A DNA stretch of 64,000 nt, taken from Kribbella catacumbae DSM 19601. Lineage in GTDB: Bacteria; Actinomycetota; Actinomycetes; Propionibacteriales; Kribbellaceae. The position numbers and the translations under genes were made by a program. The DNA lies in assembly GCF_000372465.1 (NCBI RefSeq), contig NZ_AQUZ01000038.1:18978-82977 (forward strand), given 5' to 3'. Numbering within the stretch: position 1 is the stretch's first letter; the number at the start of each line of letters is the position of its first letter. The notes below the pieces were generated by a model, which worked only from the letters and a program-made list of their open reading frames with translations, did no database searches and was not told the DNA's origin. Shown here one piece after another: positions 55,808 through 64,000 of this stretch.

Positions 55808-55812
55808 GTTCC
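55795..55812. promoter_or_regulatory. Overlapping palindromes at the MFS start
   Basis: TGTTCCGGAACA (55795-55806) and GGAACATGTTCC (55801-55812) are two perfect 12-bp palindromes sharing six bases. They cover the MFS start codon and lie 19 bases before the divergent TetR ATG. They fit a TetR operator controlling both genes. Confidence 0.7.
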
Positions 55813-55830
55813 GAAAGTAGCATCGAGACC

Positions 55831-56580
55831 ATGACGTCGTCGAGTGCAGCGGCCGAAGTCACCCGCTTCCCCGAAGCCGGAGGCCCGGACAGGGATGATG
55901 GGACGATGCCCCGACCACTCGCAGCGTCCGGCCGCACCGGCCGGCCACCGGTGACCTCCCGCGTGCAGATCCTGGCGGCGGCCCGCCGGCTCATCGACCA
56001 GCAGGGCTGGGAGAAGCTGACCATCCGCCAGCTCGCCGCCGAGCTCGGCATCGGACCGACGACCCTCTATCACCACGTCCGGGACAAAGAGGACCTGCTC
56101 CTCCTGCTGATCACCGAGTACGCCGATCAGATCCCCCATCCCGAGCTGCCCGAGGAGCCGCGGGACCGGATCATCGTGGCCGCCAACGTGGTTCACGACG
56201 CCCTCGCCGCCTGGCCGTGGGCGGCGGAGGTCCTCACCGTCGACGGGTTCATCGCCCGGATCGGCGAGCCGACGCTCTGGTTCGTCGAGACCATGCTGGC
56301 CGGCGCCGTCGACCACGGCTGCACACCGCAGCAGGCCGTCCTCCTCTTCCGCAACATCTGGTACTACACGGCCGGCGAGATCCTCGTCCGTGCCCGGTCA
56401 GCCAGGCAACGGCCCGACTTCGACATCGACGCCGCGATGAACAGGCTCAGCACGTTGCCGCTGCCAAACCTCAGCTCCGTCGCCACTCAATGGCCCGCTT
56501 TGGTCGCCCAAGACACCTACCTCCGGGGTCTGGAGGCTTTCGTCGACGGCCTCCTCGCCCAGGCGACGTCAGGTCAGTAG
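55831..56580 (+). CDS. TetR family transcriptional regulator
   Basis: 249 residues (or about 225 from ATG 55906, which has GATGGGA upstream). Helix-turn-helix LTIRQLAAELGIGPTTLYHH at about 70-90, then a C-terminal domain of the tetracycline-repressor type (DALAAWPWAAEVL and following). It is divergent from the MFS-ABC-ABC operon and overlaps the binding palindromes, so it is the likely repressor of efflux. Its last 12 bases overlap the converging topoisomerase gene. Confidence 0.9.
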   Translation: MTSSSAAAEVTRFPEAGGPDRDDGTMPRPLAASGRTGRPPVTSRVQILAAARRLIDQQGWEKLTIRQLAAELGIGPTTLYHHVRDKEDLLLLLITEYADQIPHPELPEEPRDRIIVAANVVHDALAAWPWAAEVLTVDGFIARIGEPTLWFVETMLAGAVDHGCTPQQAVLLFRNIWYYTAGEILVRARSARQRPDFDIDAAMNRLSTLPLPNLSSVATQWPALVAQDTYLRGLEAFVDGLLAQATSGQ

Positions 56581-57573
56581 CCGGGCCACCGAGCGTTCGA
56601 GCTTCTCGCGGATCGTGGTGCGGTTGAGGTTGTCGGAGCCGGCCCGGCTGATCGCGCGGGCGATGGTGCGGCCTTCCTCGTACTGCGTGATCACGCGCGG
56701 GTCGACGTAGGAGGCGCGGGCAACCGCCGGGGTGTTGCCGAGATGTTCGGACACGTCGGCGAGCATCGCCTTCACCGCGGCCGTGGTGGCCTTCTTGGTC
56801 TCCGGTGGATCGGCGTGGGCCAGCGCGACAGCTGCGTGGACCGTGGCCGTCCAGGTGCGCAGGTCCTTCACGGTGTAGTCGTCGCCGACCAGTTCCTGGA
56901 AGCGTTCGTTGATCTGGTTCGCGTCGAGCTCGTGCCAACCGTCCCGATCCCGGTAGACCAGCAGCAGACGGCTGTTGTGCCGGCTGCGTTTGAGCGCGTT
57001 GACGGCCGTGACCAACTTGGGATCGTCCAGTTCGAGGGTCCGGCGCTGGTTGCCCTTGGCGGTGAAATCGAAGACCAGCAAGCCTTTGCTCACCCGGACA
57101 TCGGCGCGGAGCAGCGTCGCGGCTCCACGGCTGCCGTACTCCTCGGCGTACTCCGTGTTGCCGGTGCGGAACACGCCATGGTCGAGCATCCGGAGTGCTA
57201 CCGCGAGCACACGTTCGCGGGTCAGGCCCTTCGCGCACAGATCGCGGTCCACGGCTTTGCGGAACTCCGGGAGGCGGCGCGCGAGGCGGCGTACTCGCTC
57301 ATGTTTGTCCGCGTCCTGGGCGACGCGCCACTCCTCGTGGTACAGGTACTGCCGCCGGCCGGCCTCGTCCGTGCCGACCGCCTGGATGTGGCCGTTCGGG
57401 TGCGCACTGATCCAGACGTCCTGCCAGGCCGGCGGGATCGCCAGCATCCGGATCCGCTCGATCACCTCGGCCTTCCGGATGATGTTGCCCTCGGCATCGA
57501 GATAGCTGAAGCCGGTGCCCCGCTTGCGCCGCGTGAGTCCTGGCCGCTCGACATCGACCCGCTTCAACCGCAC
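56569..57573 (-). CDS. DNA topoisomerase IB
   Basis: 334 residues, poxvirus-like type IB enzyme that relaxes supercoils through a 3'-phosphotyrosyl link. N-terminal domain LTRRKRGTGFSYLDAEGNII; catalytic domain with HNSRLLLVYRDRDGWHELDA, DLRTWTATVHAAVALA and the active-site tyrosine in VARASYVDPRVITQYEEG. GTG 57573 after GGGAGGT is preferred to an upstream GTG at 57645, which would add 24 residues without similarity. Such enzymes are widespread but not essential in actinomycetes. Confidence 0.92.
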   Translation of the reverse strand: MRLKRVDVERPGLTRRKRGTGFSYLDAEGNIIRKAEVIERIRMLAIPPAWQDVWISAHPNGHIQAVGTDEAGRRQYLYHEEWRVAQDADKHERVRRLARRLPEFRKAVDRDLCAKGLTRERVLAVALRMLDHGVFRTGNTEYAEEYGSRGAATLLRADVRVSKGLLVFDFTAKGNQRRTLELDDPKLVTAVNALKRSRHNSRLLLVYRDRDGWHELDANQINERFQELVGDDYTVKDLRTWTATVHAAVALAHADPPETKKATTAAVKAMLADVSEHLGNTPAVARASYVDPRVITQYEEGRTIARAISRAGSDNLNRTTIREKLERSVARLLT

Positions 57574-57698
57574 AGGACCTCCCACCGGTGGCCGATCAAA
57601 CCCCTCACACCAAGCTACCGGCCCCGTCCATGAATTGTTGGCCACAACCTCCCATCAAGCGCTAGACCTGGGCGACTGCCCGGCGCATCATCGGCTGT

Positions 57699-58067
57699 AT
57701 GGCCCGGTTCGACGTGGGTGTACGGCTGCGATGCGGCTTCCCGCCGTCGGCCTCTGAGCTGCACAAGATGCGGCGCGCTGCCCGGCGGCTGCCACGGCCC
57801 TTGCGGCTGCACTCCGTGCTGTTCTTCGTCGAGGGTGACGTCGAGGTCGTCCTCCGCATCCACGGCCCGACGCCGGCGATGGCAGTCCAGCAAGCGCGCC
57901 TCGCGCTGCCCATGCTCGGGCTGCGCCGCGACGCAGTACGGCGAATCGACGTGATCCGGGTTCACCTGCTCCGCTCCCATCGCGCCGTACTGGCCACTTG
58001 GCTGCCTCCTTCGCGCGATCGCAACTGCCCGCCTCCTCCCCCTTACTCGACAGCTGATTCGGCCTGA
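57699..58067 (+). CDS. Small hypothetical protein
   Basis: 122 residues, basic and arginine-rich (KMRRAARRLPRPLRLHSVLF), with HSVLFFVEGDVEVVLRIHG in the middle. Divergent from topoisomerase IB. No clear ribosome site before ATG 57699, and a minus-strand frame overlaps it, so I give it modest support. The codon composition and frame length favour the plus strand. Confidence 0.45.
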   Translation: MARFDVGVRLRCGFPPSASELHKMRRAARRLPRPLRLHSVLFFVEGDVEVVLRIHGPTPAMAVQQARLALPMLGLRRDAVRRIDVIRVHLLRSHRAVLATWLPPSRDRNCPPPPPYSTADSA

Positions 58068-58213
58068 CGGGATCGCGGCCAACCGGTTGTTCAGGTGCTG
58101 TTTGCCGTAGTGCCGCCGGACGAGGGCAGGATCAGCTCGCGGCGACGGCGGCGGTCCACTCGGGGAGCCTGCGCGCGGCCGCAGATCCCACCGATGTCTT
58201 TAGGAGCACCGCC

Positions 58214-59650
58214 ATGTCTCTCGCTCGCCGTTCCGTACTCCGCGGCGCCGCCGCCGGCGCAACCGGTGTCGGCTTCGCCGCCTTCGGCGCCGTCCCGTCA
58301 CTCGCCGAGGCGACCCCGAACCCTCAGCGCGGCCCGTACCCCACCCACCGCCCGTTCCCGCCGCTGATGGACGACCCCAAGGGTGTCCTCGCGCTGCCGC
58401 CGGGCTTCAAGTACACGGTCGTCACCCGCGCGGGCGAGACCAAGCTGAAGACCGGCCAGCCGACGCCGGGAGCGCACGACGGGATGGCGGTTTTCGGCAC
58501 CGGCAAGCGCTACACGCTGATCCAGAACCACGAGATCGGCAGCAACAACGCGCTGGGCGTGCCGCCCGTCGAGGGCACCGTGTACGACCCGGGTGTCGGC
58601 TCGGCCGGCGGCTGCACCGTCATCTCCGTCGATCGTGACGGCACGAACCACGGCGAGTGGGTGGCCATCTCCGGCACGCTCACCAACTGCGCCGGCGGCC
58701 ACACGCCGTGGGGCACCTGGCTGACCTGCGAAGAGACCGAGGGCAAGGCCAACGGCACCACCCGGCTCAAGGACCACGGCTACGTCTTCGAGGTCTGGGC
58801 CGACGGCGAGACCGCGCACCCGGTGCCGCTCAAGGCCCTCGGCCGGTATGCGCACGAGGCCCTCGCGGTGGACCGCGACAAGGCCCACATCTACCTGTCC
58901 GAGGACGCCTCCGGCCCCAACGGCCTGTTCTACCGCTGGAGCGCGCCGGCCGGCTACCGGCTCGGCAAGGAGAGCTGGAAGGACCTCGCGAAGGTCGACT
59001 TCGGCACCTTCGAGGCGATGGCCATCCTCGGTGACGACGGCAAGCCGATCCCGGATGTCGCCTACCTGACCTCCGCGCAGCTGCTCCGCCCGTTCCGGGT
59101 CGCGTGGGTGCCGGTGCCCGACCGGGACGCGGTCTCGGTCTCCTGCCGCAAGCAGTTCACCGACGGCCAGGTCACCCGCGGCAAGAAGTTCGAGGGCGTC
59201 TACGGCACCGACGACGGCGTGTACGTCGTCAACTCGTACGCCAATTCGGGCACGACGGACCTGCCGGCCGACGCGGTCCCGCACGACGGCATGGTGTGGT
59301 TCTACAACTACAAGACCCAGAGCATCCAGCTGGTCACGTACTTCCCGTCCAGCGGCGCCGCCGACCAGGGCGCCGGCGCGAAGTACCAGGACTTCAACTT
59401 CGACGGCCCGGACAACGTCACCGTCACGCCCTGGGGTTCGCTCATCCTCGCCGAGGACGGCAACGCCAGCAGCCACGTGCTGAGCTCCACCCCCGGCGGC
59501 CCCACCTATGCGATCGCCCGCAACATGCTCAACGACTCCGAGTTCTGTGGCCCGGCCTTCTCCGAAGACGGCAAGGTGCTCTTCGTCAACATCCAGTCCC
59601 CCGGCCTGACCCTCGCCATCACCGGCCCCTGGCGCGACTACCTCGGCTAA
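58214..59650 (+). CDS. PhoX-type (DUF839) secreted phosphatase
   Basis: 478 residues. Tat signal MSLARRSVLRGAAAGATGVG. The mature part has the beta-propeller motifs of the PhoX family: LIQNHEIGSNNALGVPPVEG, NCAGGHTPWGTWLTCEETEG, DGPDNVTVTPWGSLILAEDG, FCGPAFSEDGKVLFVNIQSP. These bind calcium and iron in PhoX alkaline phosphatases, which release phosphate from organic esters; the name is a family inference. ATG 58214 follows TAGGAGC. Its last 32 bases overlap the converging methyltransferase gene. Confidence 0.9.
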   Translation: MSLARRSVLRGAAAGATGVGFAAFGAVPSLAEATPNPQRGPYPTHRPFPPLMDDPKGVLALPPGFKYTVVTRAGETKLKTGQPTPGAHDGMAVFGTGKRYTLIQNHEIGSNNALGVPPVEGTVYDPGVGSAGGCTVISVDRDGTNHGEWVAISGTLTNCAGGHTPWGTWLTCEETEGKANGTTRLKDHGYVFEVWADGETAHPVPLKALGRYAHEALAVDRDKAHIYLSEDASGPNGLFYRWSAPAGYRLGKESWKDLAKVDFGTFEAMAILGDDGKPIPDVAYLTSAQLLRPFRVAWVPVPDRDAVSVSCRKQFTDGQVTRGKKFEGVYGTDDGVYVVNSYANSGTTDLPADAVPHDGMVWFYNYKTQSIQLVTYFPSSGAADQGAGAKYQDFNFDGPDNVTVTPWGSLILAEDGNASSHVLSSTPGGPTYAIARNMLNDSEFCGPAFSEDGKVLFVNIQSPGLTLAITGPWRDYLG

Positions 59651-60395
59651 GACTCACCGCGTGGATCAGCTCTAGCGAAACCTGGTTGGTCGCGAACAGC
59701 CGGCTGAGACACTCGGCCTGCCGGGCGGCAAGTTCGTAGGCTTCAGCCGAGCGATGTCTCGCGGCGATCACTCCCCTGACCTGGTCCACTCGGCGGGACC
59801 AGGACAGGGGCGTGGCGTGGCGACCGGTCTGCTCGATCAGAGTGAAGCCCGTCCGGTCGAGCAGGGCTTCGAGGTCGTCCTGGGTCGGGAAGTAGTTGCC
59901 CTCGGGAACCGGCAGGCATTGCGGGCTTTGGGCAACTACCACTAGTAGCCCCAGCGAGGCACCGGGTGTCAGGACCCGGTTGATCTCTCCGAGCAAGGCG
60001 GCTTTGTCCTCCATCGTGCACAGCACGCCCAAGCACCAGGCGGCATCCATCGACGCGGTCCGGAGTGGAATCCGGGCTCCGTCGGCGGCTATGACGGGCA
60101 ACCCGAAGAGCCGTGCGGCGGCCCGGGAGGCAGCCTGCATCGGCTCCAGTAGTACAGGCCGTACTCCGAACTGCTCGGCCACCCACGCCGCGGGACCGCC
60201 CGCGCCGGCACCAACGTCCAGCAGCCTGGTTCCGGCGGACAGCTCGCAGGCCTCGGCCAGCCAAGCCAGAGCACCCGGGCTGGCACTGCCACGACAGGCT
60301 GCCGGGATCGCGTACTGGATGCCGAGCTCTTCGACAGCTTCGGCGGTCCACCCCGCAGCATCGTCGAACTCGGCGACCATCGCCGCAACGGTCAC
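59619..60395 (-). CDS. SAM-dependent methyltransferase
   Basis: About 258 residues. Class I fold with motif I RLLDVGAGAGGPAAWVAEQF, motif II VLLEPMQAASRAAARLFGLP, and AADGARIPLRTASMDAAWCL. The start is unclear: GTG 60395 or ATG 60380 (MVAEFDDAAGW). It ends a same-strand series of four genes, 76 bases after the other methyltransferase. The substrate is unknown; the 3' end overlaps the PhoX gene by 32 bases. Confidence 0.8.
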   Translation of the reverse strand: MTVAAMVAEFDDAAGWTAEAVEELGIQYAIPAACRGSASPGALAWLAEACELSAGTRLLDVGAGAGGPAAWVAEQFGVRPVLLEPMQAASRAAARLFGLPVIAADGARIPLRTASMDAAWCLGVLCTMEDKAALLGEINRVLTPGASLGLLVVVAQSPQCLPVPEGNYFPTQDDLEALLDRTGFTLIEQTGRHATPLSWSRRVDQVRGVIAARHRSAEAYELAARQAECLSRLFATNQVSLELIHAVSLSRGSRARGR

Positions 60396-60471
60396 AACAC
60401 CACTGTCGTCTCGTCTGGCGCCGTCGGCAACTAAAACAGTGCAGCCGGACTGGCTGTGACAGGCCCCTGAC

Positions 60472-61218
60472 TCAGGGTTTGCGCGAGACGACGAACAGGT
60501 GCGGGAGCGTGCCGGGCACCTCATCGAGTGGCGTCAGCAGGTCGTCCTGGGCGGCCAGATAGCTGTCGGCCCAGCCGGCATCGGCCAGCAGCTTCAGGAG
60601 GTGGTCGACAGGTACGACGATGTTGGTCATCGTGGTCTCGAACCTGTCGTAGCGGCCGTCCTCGGCTTGGACGACTCCGGAGATGCGATAGAAGCCGACG
60701 CCCAGGGGCTCGTTCAGCGCGCCCCGGAACAGCAGCATCGCCTCGTCGGTCTCGCGAATCTGGACCGTGTTCATCCCCCGCAGCCCCGTGACGGTGGCGA
60801 TGTCGAACACGAACAGGCCGCCCGGCGAGACCGCCCGGTACACGCACTGCAGATAGGCCCCGATCCGCTCCAGGTCCGGCAGATGGTTCGGGATGTCGTA
60901 CGTCGACACCGCGACGGGAAACTGCTCGTCGACGGTGAAGTCGGCCGCATCCCCCTCGATCAGCGCTGCCGCATCGCCAAGGCGTGCCCGGGCCCGGGCG
61001 AGCATGGCCGGCGACTTGTCCAGCCCGGTCACCGCGTAGCCGGCCCGCTGGAGGTGATCGGCCACGATGCCGGTACCGCACCCGACATCCAGCACGGTGC
61101 GGGCGTCGGGTACGACGCTTTGCATCAGCTTCAGCAGCGACGCCGCGGACTTGGTCGGATAGGGATGCCAGAACTGGTCGTAGGCCTGGGCGAATCCTTC
61201 GACGTATCCCTCGTTCAT
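60472..61218 (-). CDS. SAM-dependent methyltransferase
   Basis: 248 residues. Motif I TVLDVGCGTGIVADHLQRAG, motif II VTGLDKSPAMLARARARLGD, and AVSTYDIPNHLPDLE. It begins MNEGYVEGFAQAYDQFWHPY, a small-molecule type. Its ATG overlaps the MFS stop by four bases. Substrate unknown; the context of an exporter and a PLP enzyme suggests modification of an amino-acid-derived molecule. Confidence 0.85.
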   Translation of the reverse strand: MNEGYVEGFAQAYDQFWHPYPTKSAASLLKLMQSVVPDARTVLDVGCGTGIVADHLQRAGYAVTGLDKSPAMLARARARLGDAAALIEGDAADFTVDEQFPVAVSTYDIPNHLPDLERIGAYLQCVYRAVSPGGLFVFDIATVTGLRGMNTVQIRETDEAMLLFRGALNEPLGVGFYRISGVVQAEDGRYDRFETTMTNIVVPVDHLLKLLADAGWADSYLAAQDDLLTPLDEVPGTLPHLFVVSRKP

Positions 61219-62420
61219 GGGCGGACTCCAAGGTCTTGTCGGGGTAGGTGATGCCGAACTGCTGGGTGGGCCAACGCACTGGCCGCCGCGACGACCATCA
61301 GGCCGCCGAAGAGCAGAAGTCCTGTGGCTGGACCGAGCTCGGCGGCTACCAAGCCCGCGACCACTGCTCCGACGGGCTTCAGGGACAGGGAAACCAGGTA
61401 CTCGTACGAGCTGACTCGCGACAACGCGTCGGCCGGCACCTCGGTCTGCATGGTGGTGTCCCACAGAACGCCGAAGATGTCCGTCGCGACGCCCGCACAG
61501 AAGGCCGCGACGACGATGACCGGCACAGGTGCGCGGAAGCCGAGTGCCAGTAGCGGTAACGCCAGCAAGGGCGCGAACATGACAGCTGTCGGCAGCGGCC
61601 GCCGCGGCTTGAACCTGATCGCCACCACGACTCCGGCCAGCATGCCGACCGCATAGCCCGCCAGTACCAGTGACCAGGCCACCGCGCCGCCGAGGCGTTC
61701 CTTGGCCATTGCCGGACCGAGTACTCCGAACGCGGCGGTCAGGGCCGCGTTGATCACCGCGGCCGCGGCCACGGTGGACCACAACCAGGACCTGCTCGCG
61801 AACTCATGCCAGCCGACTCGCAGATCGCCAAGCAGATCACGGCGACCGGCGACGGCCGAGCCGGGCAGCCGGACCGCGCTCAGGAGCCCGGCCGCGACGA
61901 AGTAGGTCGCTGCATCGACCACCAGCGCTATGCCCGGTCCGAGCCAGGCGACGATCGCTCCCGCAGCGAGCACACCGGCGATGCGAGCCGAGTTAGTACC
62001 AAGCCGAAGCTGCCCGTTTGCGCGCTGCAGCTCGTCGGCCGGCACGAGGTCGGCCACGGTGCCGGTGAGAGACGGCAGCAGTAGCGCGGAGGCAGCGCCC
62101 GCGACAAAGGCGGCCGTACACAACAAGACGATCGGCGCTTGGCCGGTAAGCAACATCGTCGCCAGTCCGGCATAGGCGAGACCTGAGACCAGTTCGGCGA
62201 CCACCAGTACGCGGTTCCGGGGGAACCTGTCGCCGATCACACCGCCCAGCAGGAGCAGGGCGAGTTGCGGAACACCTTGGGCGGCCAGAACCACGCCGAG
62301 TGTGGCGGACGTCGTACCTGGCAGCGAGAGAACTCCGAACGCCAGGGCGATCGGCCCGAAGGCGCTGCCGAGCACTGACACCGTCCGGGCACTAAGAAAG
62401 ATCCAAAACCGTCCCGGCAC
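61215..62420 (-). CDS. MFS transporter
   Basis: 401 residues with about 12 TM helices. LGGVIGDRFPRNRVLVVAEL is the loop 2-3 signature and LLPSLTGTVADLVPADELQR is typical of the actinobacterial macrolide-efflux-like (MefA/Cmr-like) branch. GTG 62420 starts four bases after the upstream stop at 62424. Overlaps the next methyltransferase by four bases. Probable small-molecule exporter. Confidence 0.88.
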   Translation of the reverse strand: MPGRFWIFLSARTVSVLGSAFGPIALAFGVLSLPGTTSATLGVVLAAQGVPQLALLLLGGVIGDRFPRNRVLVVAELVSGLAYAGLATMLLTGQAPIVLLCTAAFVAGAASALLLPSLTGTVADLVPADELQRANGQLRLGTNSARIAGVLAAGAIVAWLGPGIALVVDAATYFVAAGLLSAVRLPGSAVAGRRDLLGDLRVGWHEFASRSWLWSTVAAAAVINAALTAAFGVLGPAMAKERLGGAVAWSLVLAGYAVGMLAGVVVAIRFKPRRPLPTAVMFAPLLALPLLALGFRAPVPVIVVAAFCAGVATDIFGVLWDTTMQTEVPADALSRVSSYEYLVSLSLKPVGAVVAGLVAAELGPATGLLLFGGLMVVAAASALAHPAVRHHLPRQDLGVRP

Positions 62421-62423
62421 CCT

Positions 62424-63365
62424 TTACTCGCGATCCGGTCTGCCCTGCGGCAACCACCGATCGACCGTCGCGCCGCCGTCGATGACGGTGATCTCGACCT
62501 TGCCGCGCATCAGGTTCACGGCCAGCGGGCAGACGTGACCGGGCAGCAGCCGACCGTCCCTGGGCACCGACACCGAGTCCGGGTCCCAGGGCTGGGCACA
62601 ATCGGCAAGCAGGTCTGCCCGATCGCCGGCCACGCTGATCGCCACCTCAGCAAGATCACAGACGCCCGCGGCGGCAAGCCCGGCATCCAGGGTCGCGTAC
62701 GCCCCCGCGACGATCTCGGTGATGCCGTTGACGCTCAGGGCACCCAGAGCTGTCGGAGTACCGCCGGCGCTCACCACTGGGCACTCGATCCCGTCTGCTC
62801 GAATCGACTCTGCGGTGGCGACAAGCTCTTCCGCGTGGCGTCGTCCCAGCAGCGAGAAGTCCTTGATGTCCTCGGCCGTCTCCGGCCCGTGGTACCCGGT
62901 CACCCCGTCCAGCCGTACTCCGGCAGTCGACTCGGTCAAGCGAGCCAGTGTCAGTACGTCGGCCGCCGGGGTGTGCCGCAGATCGATCCGTACGCCGATC
63001 TGCACCCCAGCCGCGGCGGCCGCTCGCCCCAGCCCGGTGATCGTTTCTGCATCGTCGACGTGGACGGCGAAGTGCTCAAGCTCGTGGGCGGCGCCGACGT
63101 ACAGCGGCCACCGCCACGGCTCCCGCCAGGGCCATGCCACCACGACATCGGTCACCCCGACGGCAGCGAGGTCACGCGCGGCCTGCGCACTGTGGACGGA
63201 AACTCCCACCGCGCCGGCCGCTACCTGCCGCGCGGCCAGTTCGGTGGTGCGATGCGCCTTCAGATGCGCTCGGGTCATACAGCCGGCCTCTGCCACCTGC
63301 TGATGAAAGCGCTTGATATTCCGATCGAGCTGCCGGGTATCGACGGTGACAGGTACTGCGGGCAT
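62424..63365 (-). CDS. PLP-dependent D-amino-acid lyase/aldolase-like (D-threonine aldolase/DSD1 type)
   Basis: 313 residues. Alanine-racemase-like barrel with the PLP lysine in TRAHLKAHRTTELA, VTGYHGPETAEDI, and the C-terminal D-serine-dehydratase-like domain with LPGHVCPLAVNL, where the His-x-Cys pair binds zinc. The enzyme would act on a D-amino acid (aldol cleavage or deamination). ATG 63365 after GAGGA is preferred to ATG 63389 or an upstream start at 63428. First gene of the four-gene group with MFS and methyltransferases. Confidence 0.85.
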   Translation of the reverse strand: MPAVPVTVDTRQLDRNIKRFHQQVAEAGCMTRAHLKAHRTTELAARQVAAGAVGVSVHSAQAARDLAAVGVTDVVVAWPWREPWRWPLYVGAAHELEHFAVHVDDAETITGLGRAAAAAGVQIGVRIDLRHTPAADVLTLARLTESTAGVRLDGVTGYHGPETAEDIKDFSLLGRRHAEELVATAESIRADGIECPVVSAGGTPTALGALSVNGITEIVAGAYATLDAGLAAAGVCDLAEVAISVAGDRADLLADCAQPWDPDSVSVPRDGRLLPGHVCPLAVNLMRGKVEITVIDGGATVDRWLPQGRPDRE

Positions 63366-63741
63366 CGGTCCTCGCACAATCGACCTCATTGACGTGCGCC
63401 CGGGCCGAAGCGCCGGGCGCAGCGCCATGCTTGGCTAGGGCACTACGGTCAGCTCTCCACTGGCGGATCGATACAGCGCATGACGCCCCCTCCCTGTGGT
63501 CCGTGTCGGAGCATCGGAGTCTAGGTCAGCGACCAACCGGCCGGAACCCCTCAATCTCGGCAAAAAATGAGCAATCCGGCCACCCCTCCTCTGATCATTC
63601 GCCCCCTTTTCACCCACGTTCCGAGCCACAGTCATCGGATCGGCTGCCTGGAGGAGTCGGGCAACACCCCGAAAGACCCACGGATCAGTCAGGAGAGCCG
63701 AAAATCGGGCCTTACCCCCGGTTCATGGACACGGTGGTGGA
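63366..63741. other. Intergenic stretch, nothing recognised
   Basis: 376 bases between the PLP-enzyme start and the transposase stop. Short frames here are antisense or run-through and show no motif. It may contain the promoter of the minus-strand group and the right end of the IS element, but I could not place a terminal inverted repeat. Confidence 0.4.
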
Positions 63742-64000
63742 TTACGCCGCCGACGGGAGCGTAGCGGGGTAGAGGGTTTCGTAGGTGTTCGGGGAGTGGT
63801 AGCGGCACCAGGAGTGCCGCCTGCGGGTGTTGTAGCGGGTGACCCAGCGGAACACTTCGCGGCGGCAGGTGGCCTCGTCGGGCCAGGAGTTGTGGTCTTG
63901 GAGGATCTCTCGCTTGAGGGTCGCGTTGAACGACTCGGCGAGTGCGTTGTCGGCGCTCGTGCCGACCGCACCCATGGACTGGGTCACGCCGAGGGCGTTG
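63742..64000 (-). mobile_element. IS3-family transposase orfB, C-terminal part, cut by window
   Basis: About 86 residues of an integrase-type DDE transposase ending at the stop at 63742. GVTQSMGAVGTSADNALAES followed by FNATLKREIL holds the last catalytic Glu (in AESF), and WVTRYNTRRRHSWCRYHSPN is the typical IS3 end. The frame is open at 64000, so the rest of the gene and the element lie outside. No inverted repeat was identified on this side. Confidence 0.9.

Noticed and set aside
58298..59476. 392-codon minus-strand frame in the PhoX gene
   Set aside because: Antisense of a well-supported Tat-exported protein.

Overview
The window is high-GC DNA with dense, tightly packed genes, many GTG starts, Tat and lipobox export signals, an ANTAR regulator, a HelD-type helicase, a monomeric isocitrate dehydrogenase and many sugar-handling genes. 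This points to a soil actinomycete. The mix of families is most like Kribbella or a relative in the Nocardioidaceae/Kribbellaceae, but that is an inference from gene content. No rRNA, tRNA, CRISPR array or phage module was seen.

Layout. 1-9 kb: the end of a LysR regulator, a broken DUF664 gene, a ferric-reductase-like flavoprotein, a lipoprotein, a cupin, a large Tat-exported GH95 fucosidase-type enzyme and an acyl-CoA dehydrogenase. 9-19.5 kb: a lipase remnant, a multi-sugar ABC ATPase divergent from a TetR gene with two palindromes between them, then small enzymes and regulators (VOC, DinB, WYL, GNAT, SRPBCC), an iron-permease-like protein, a CBS protein and a FAD/Rieske oxidoreductase. 19.5-23.3 kb: a GAF-ANTAR regulator, small acidic proteins and a chimeric graveyard of alcohol dehydrogenase and phosphoketolase fragments. 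23.4-30 kb: a 1362-residue patatin-like membrane protein and a secreted CBM56/beta-helix protein behind a LacI-type operator.

30.0-35.5 kb holds the best candidate for an undescribed system: five minus-strand genes with almost no spacing. In transcription order they are a small protein with a hydrophobic segment, a putative metallopeptidase with a shifted HEFVCH motif, an unrecognised 434-residue protein, a soluble GAF-type histidine kinase and a stand-alone receiver protein. No DNA-binding output is seen in the kinase or the receiver.

35.9-41.9 kb is housekeeping: isocitrate dehydrogenase, a membrane protein and a HelD-like ATPase. 41.9-50.6 kb is a sugar locus: a Gfo/Idh/MocA dehydrogenase divergent from a ROK repressor, a binding protein and two permeases without an ATPase, and two tandem secreted DUF4874/DUF4832-type proteins. 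A shared motif around GGAcTCC lies in both promoter regions. The missing ATPase could be the orphan multi-sugar ATPase at 9.7-11.1 kb.

50.9-56.6 kb is an efflux unit (MFS plus two half-size ABC exporters) divergent from a TetR gene, with overlapping palindromes on the MFS start. The window ends with topoisomerase IB, a PhoX-type phosphatase, a four-gene minus-strand group (PLP-dependent D-amino-acid-type enzyme, MFS, two methyltransferases) and the 3' part of an IS3-family transposase.
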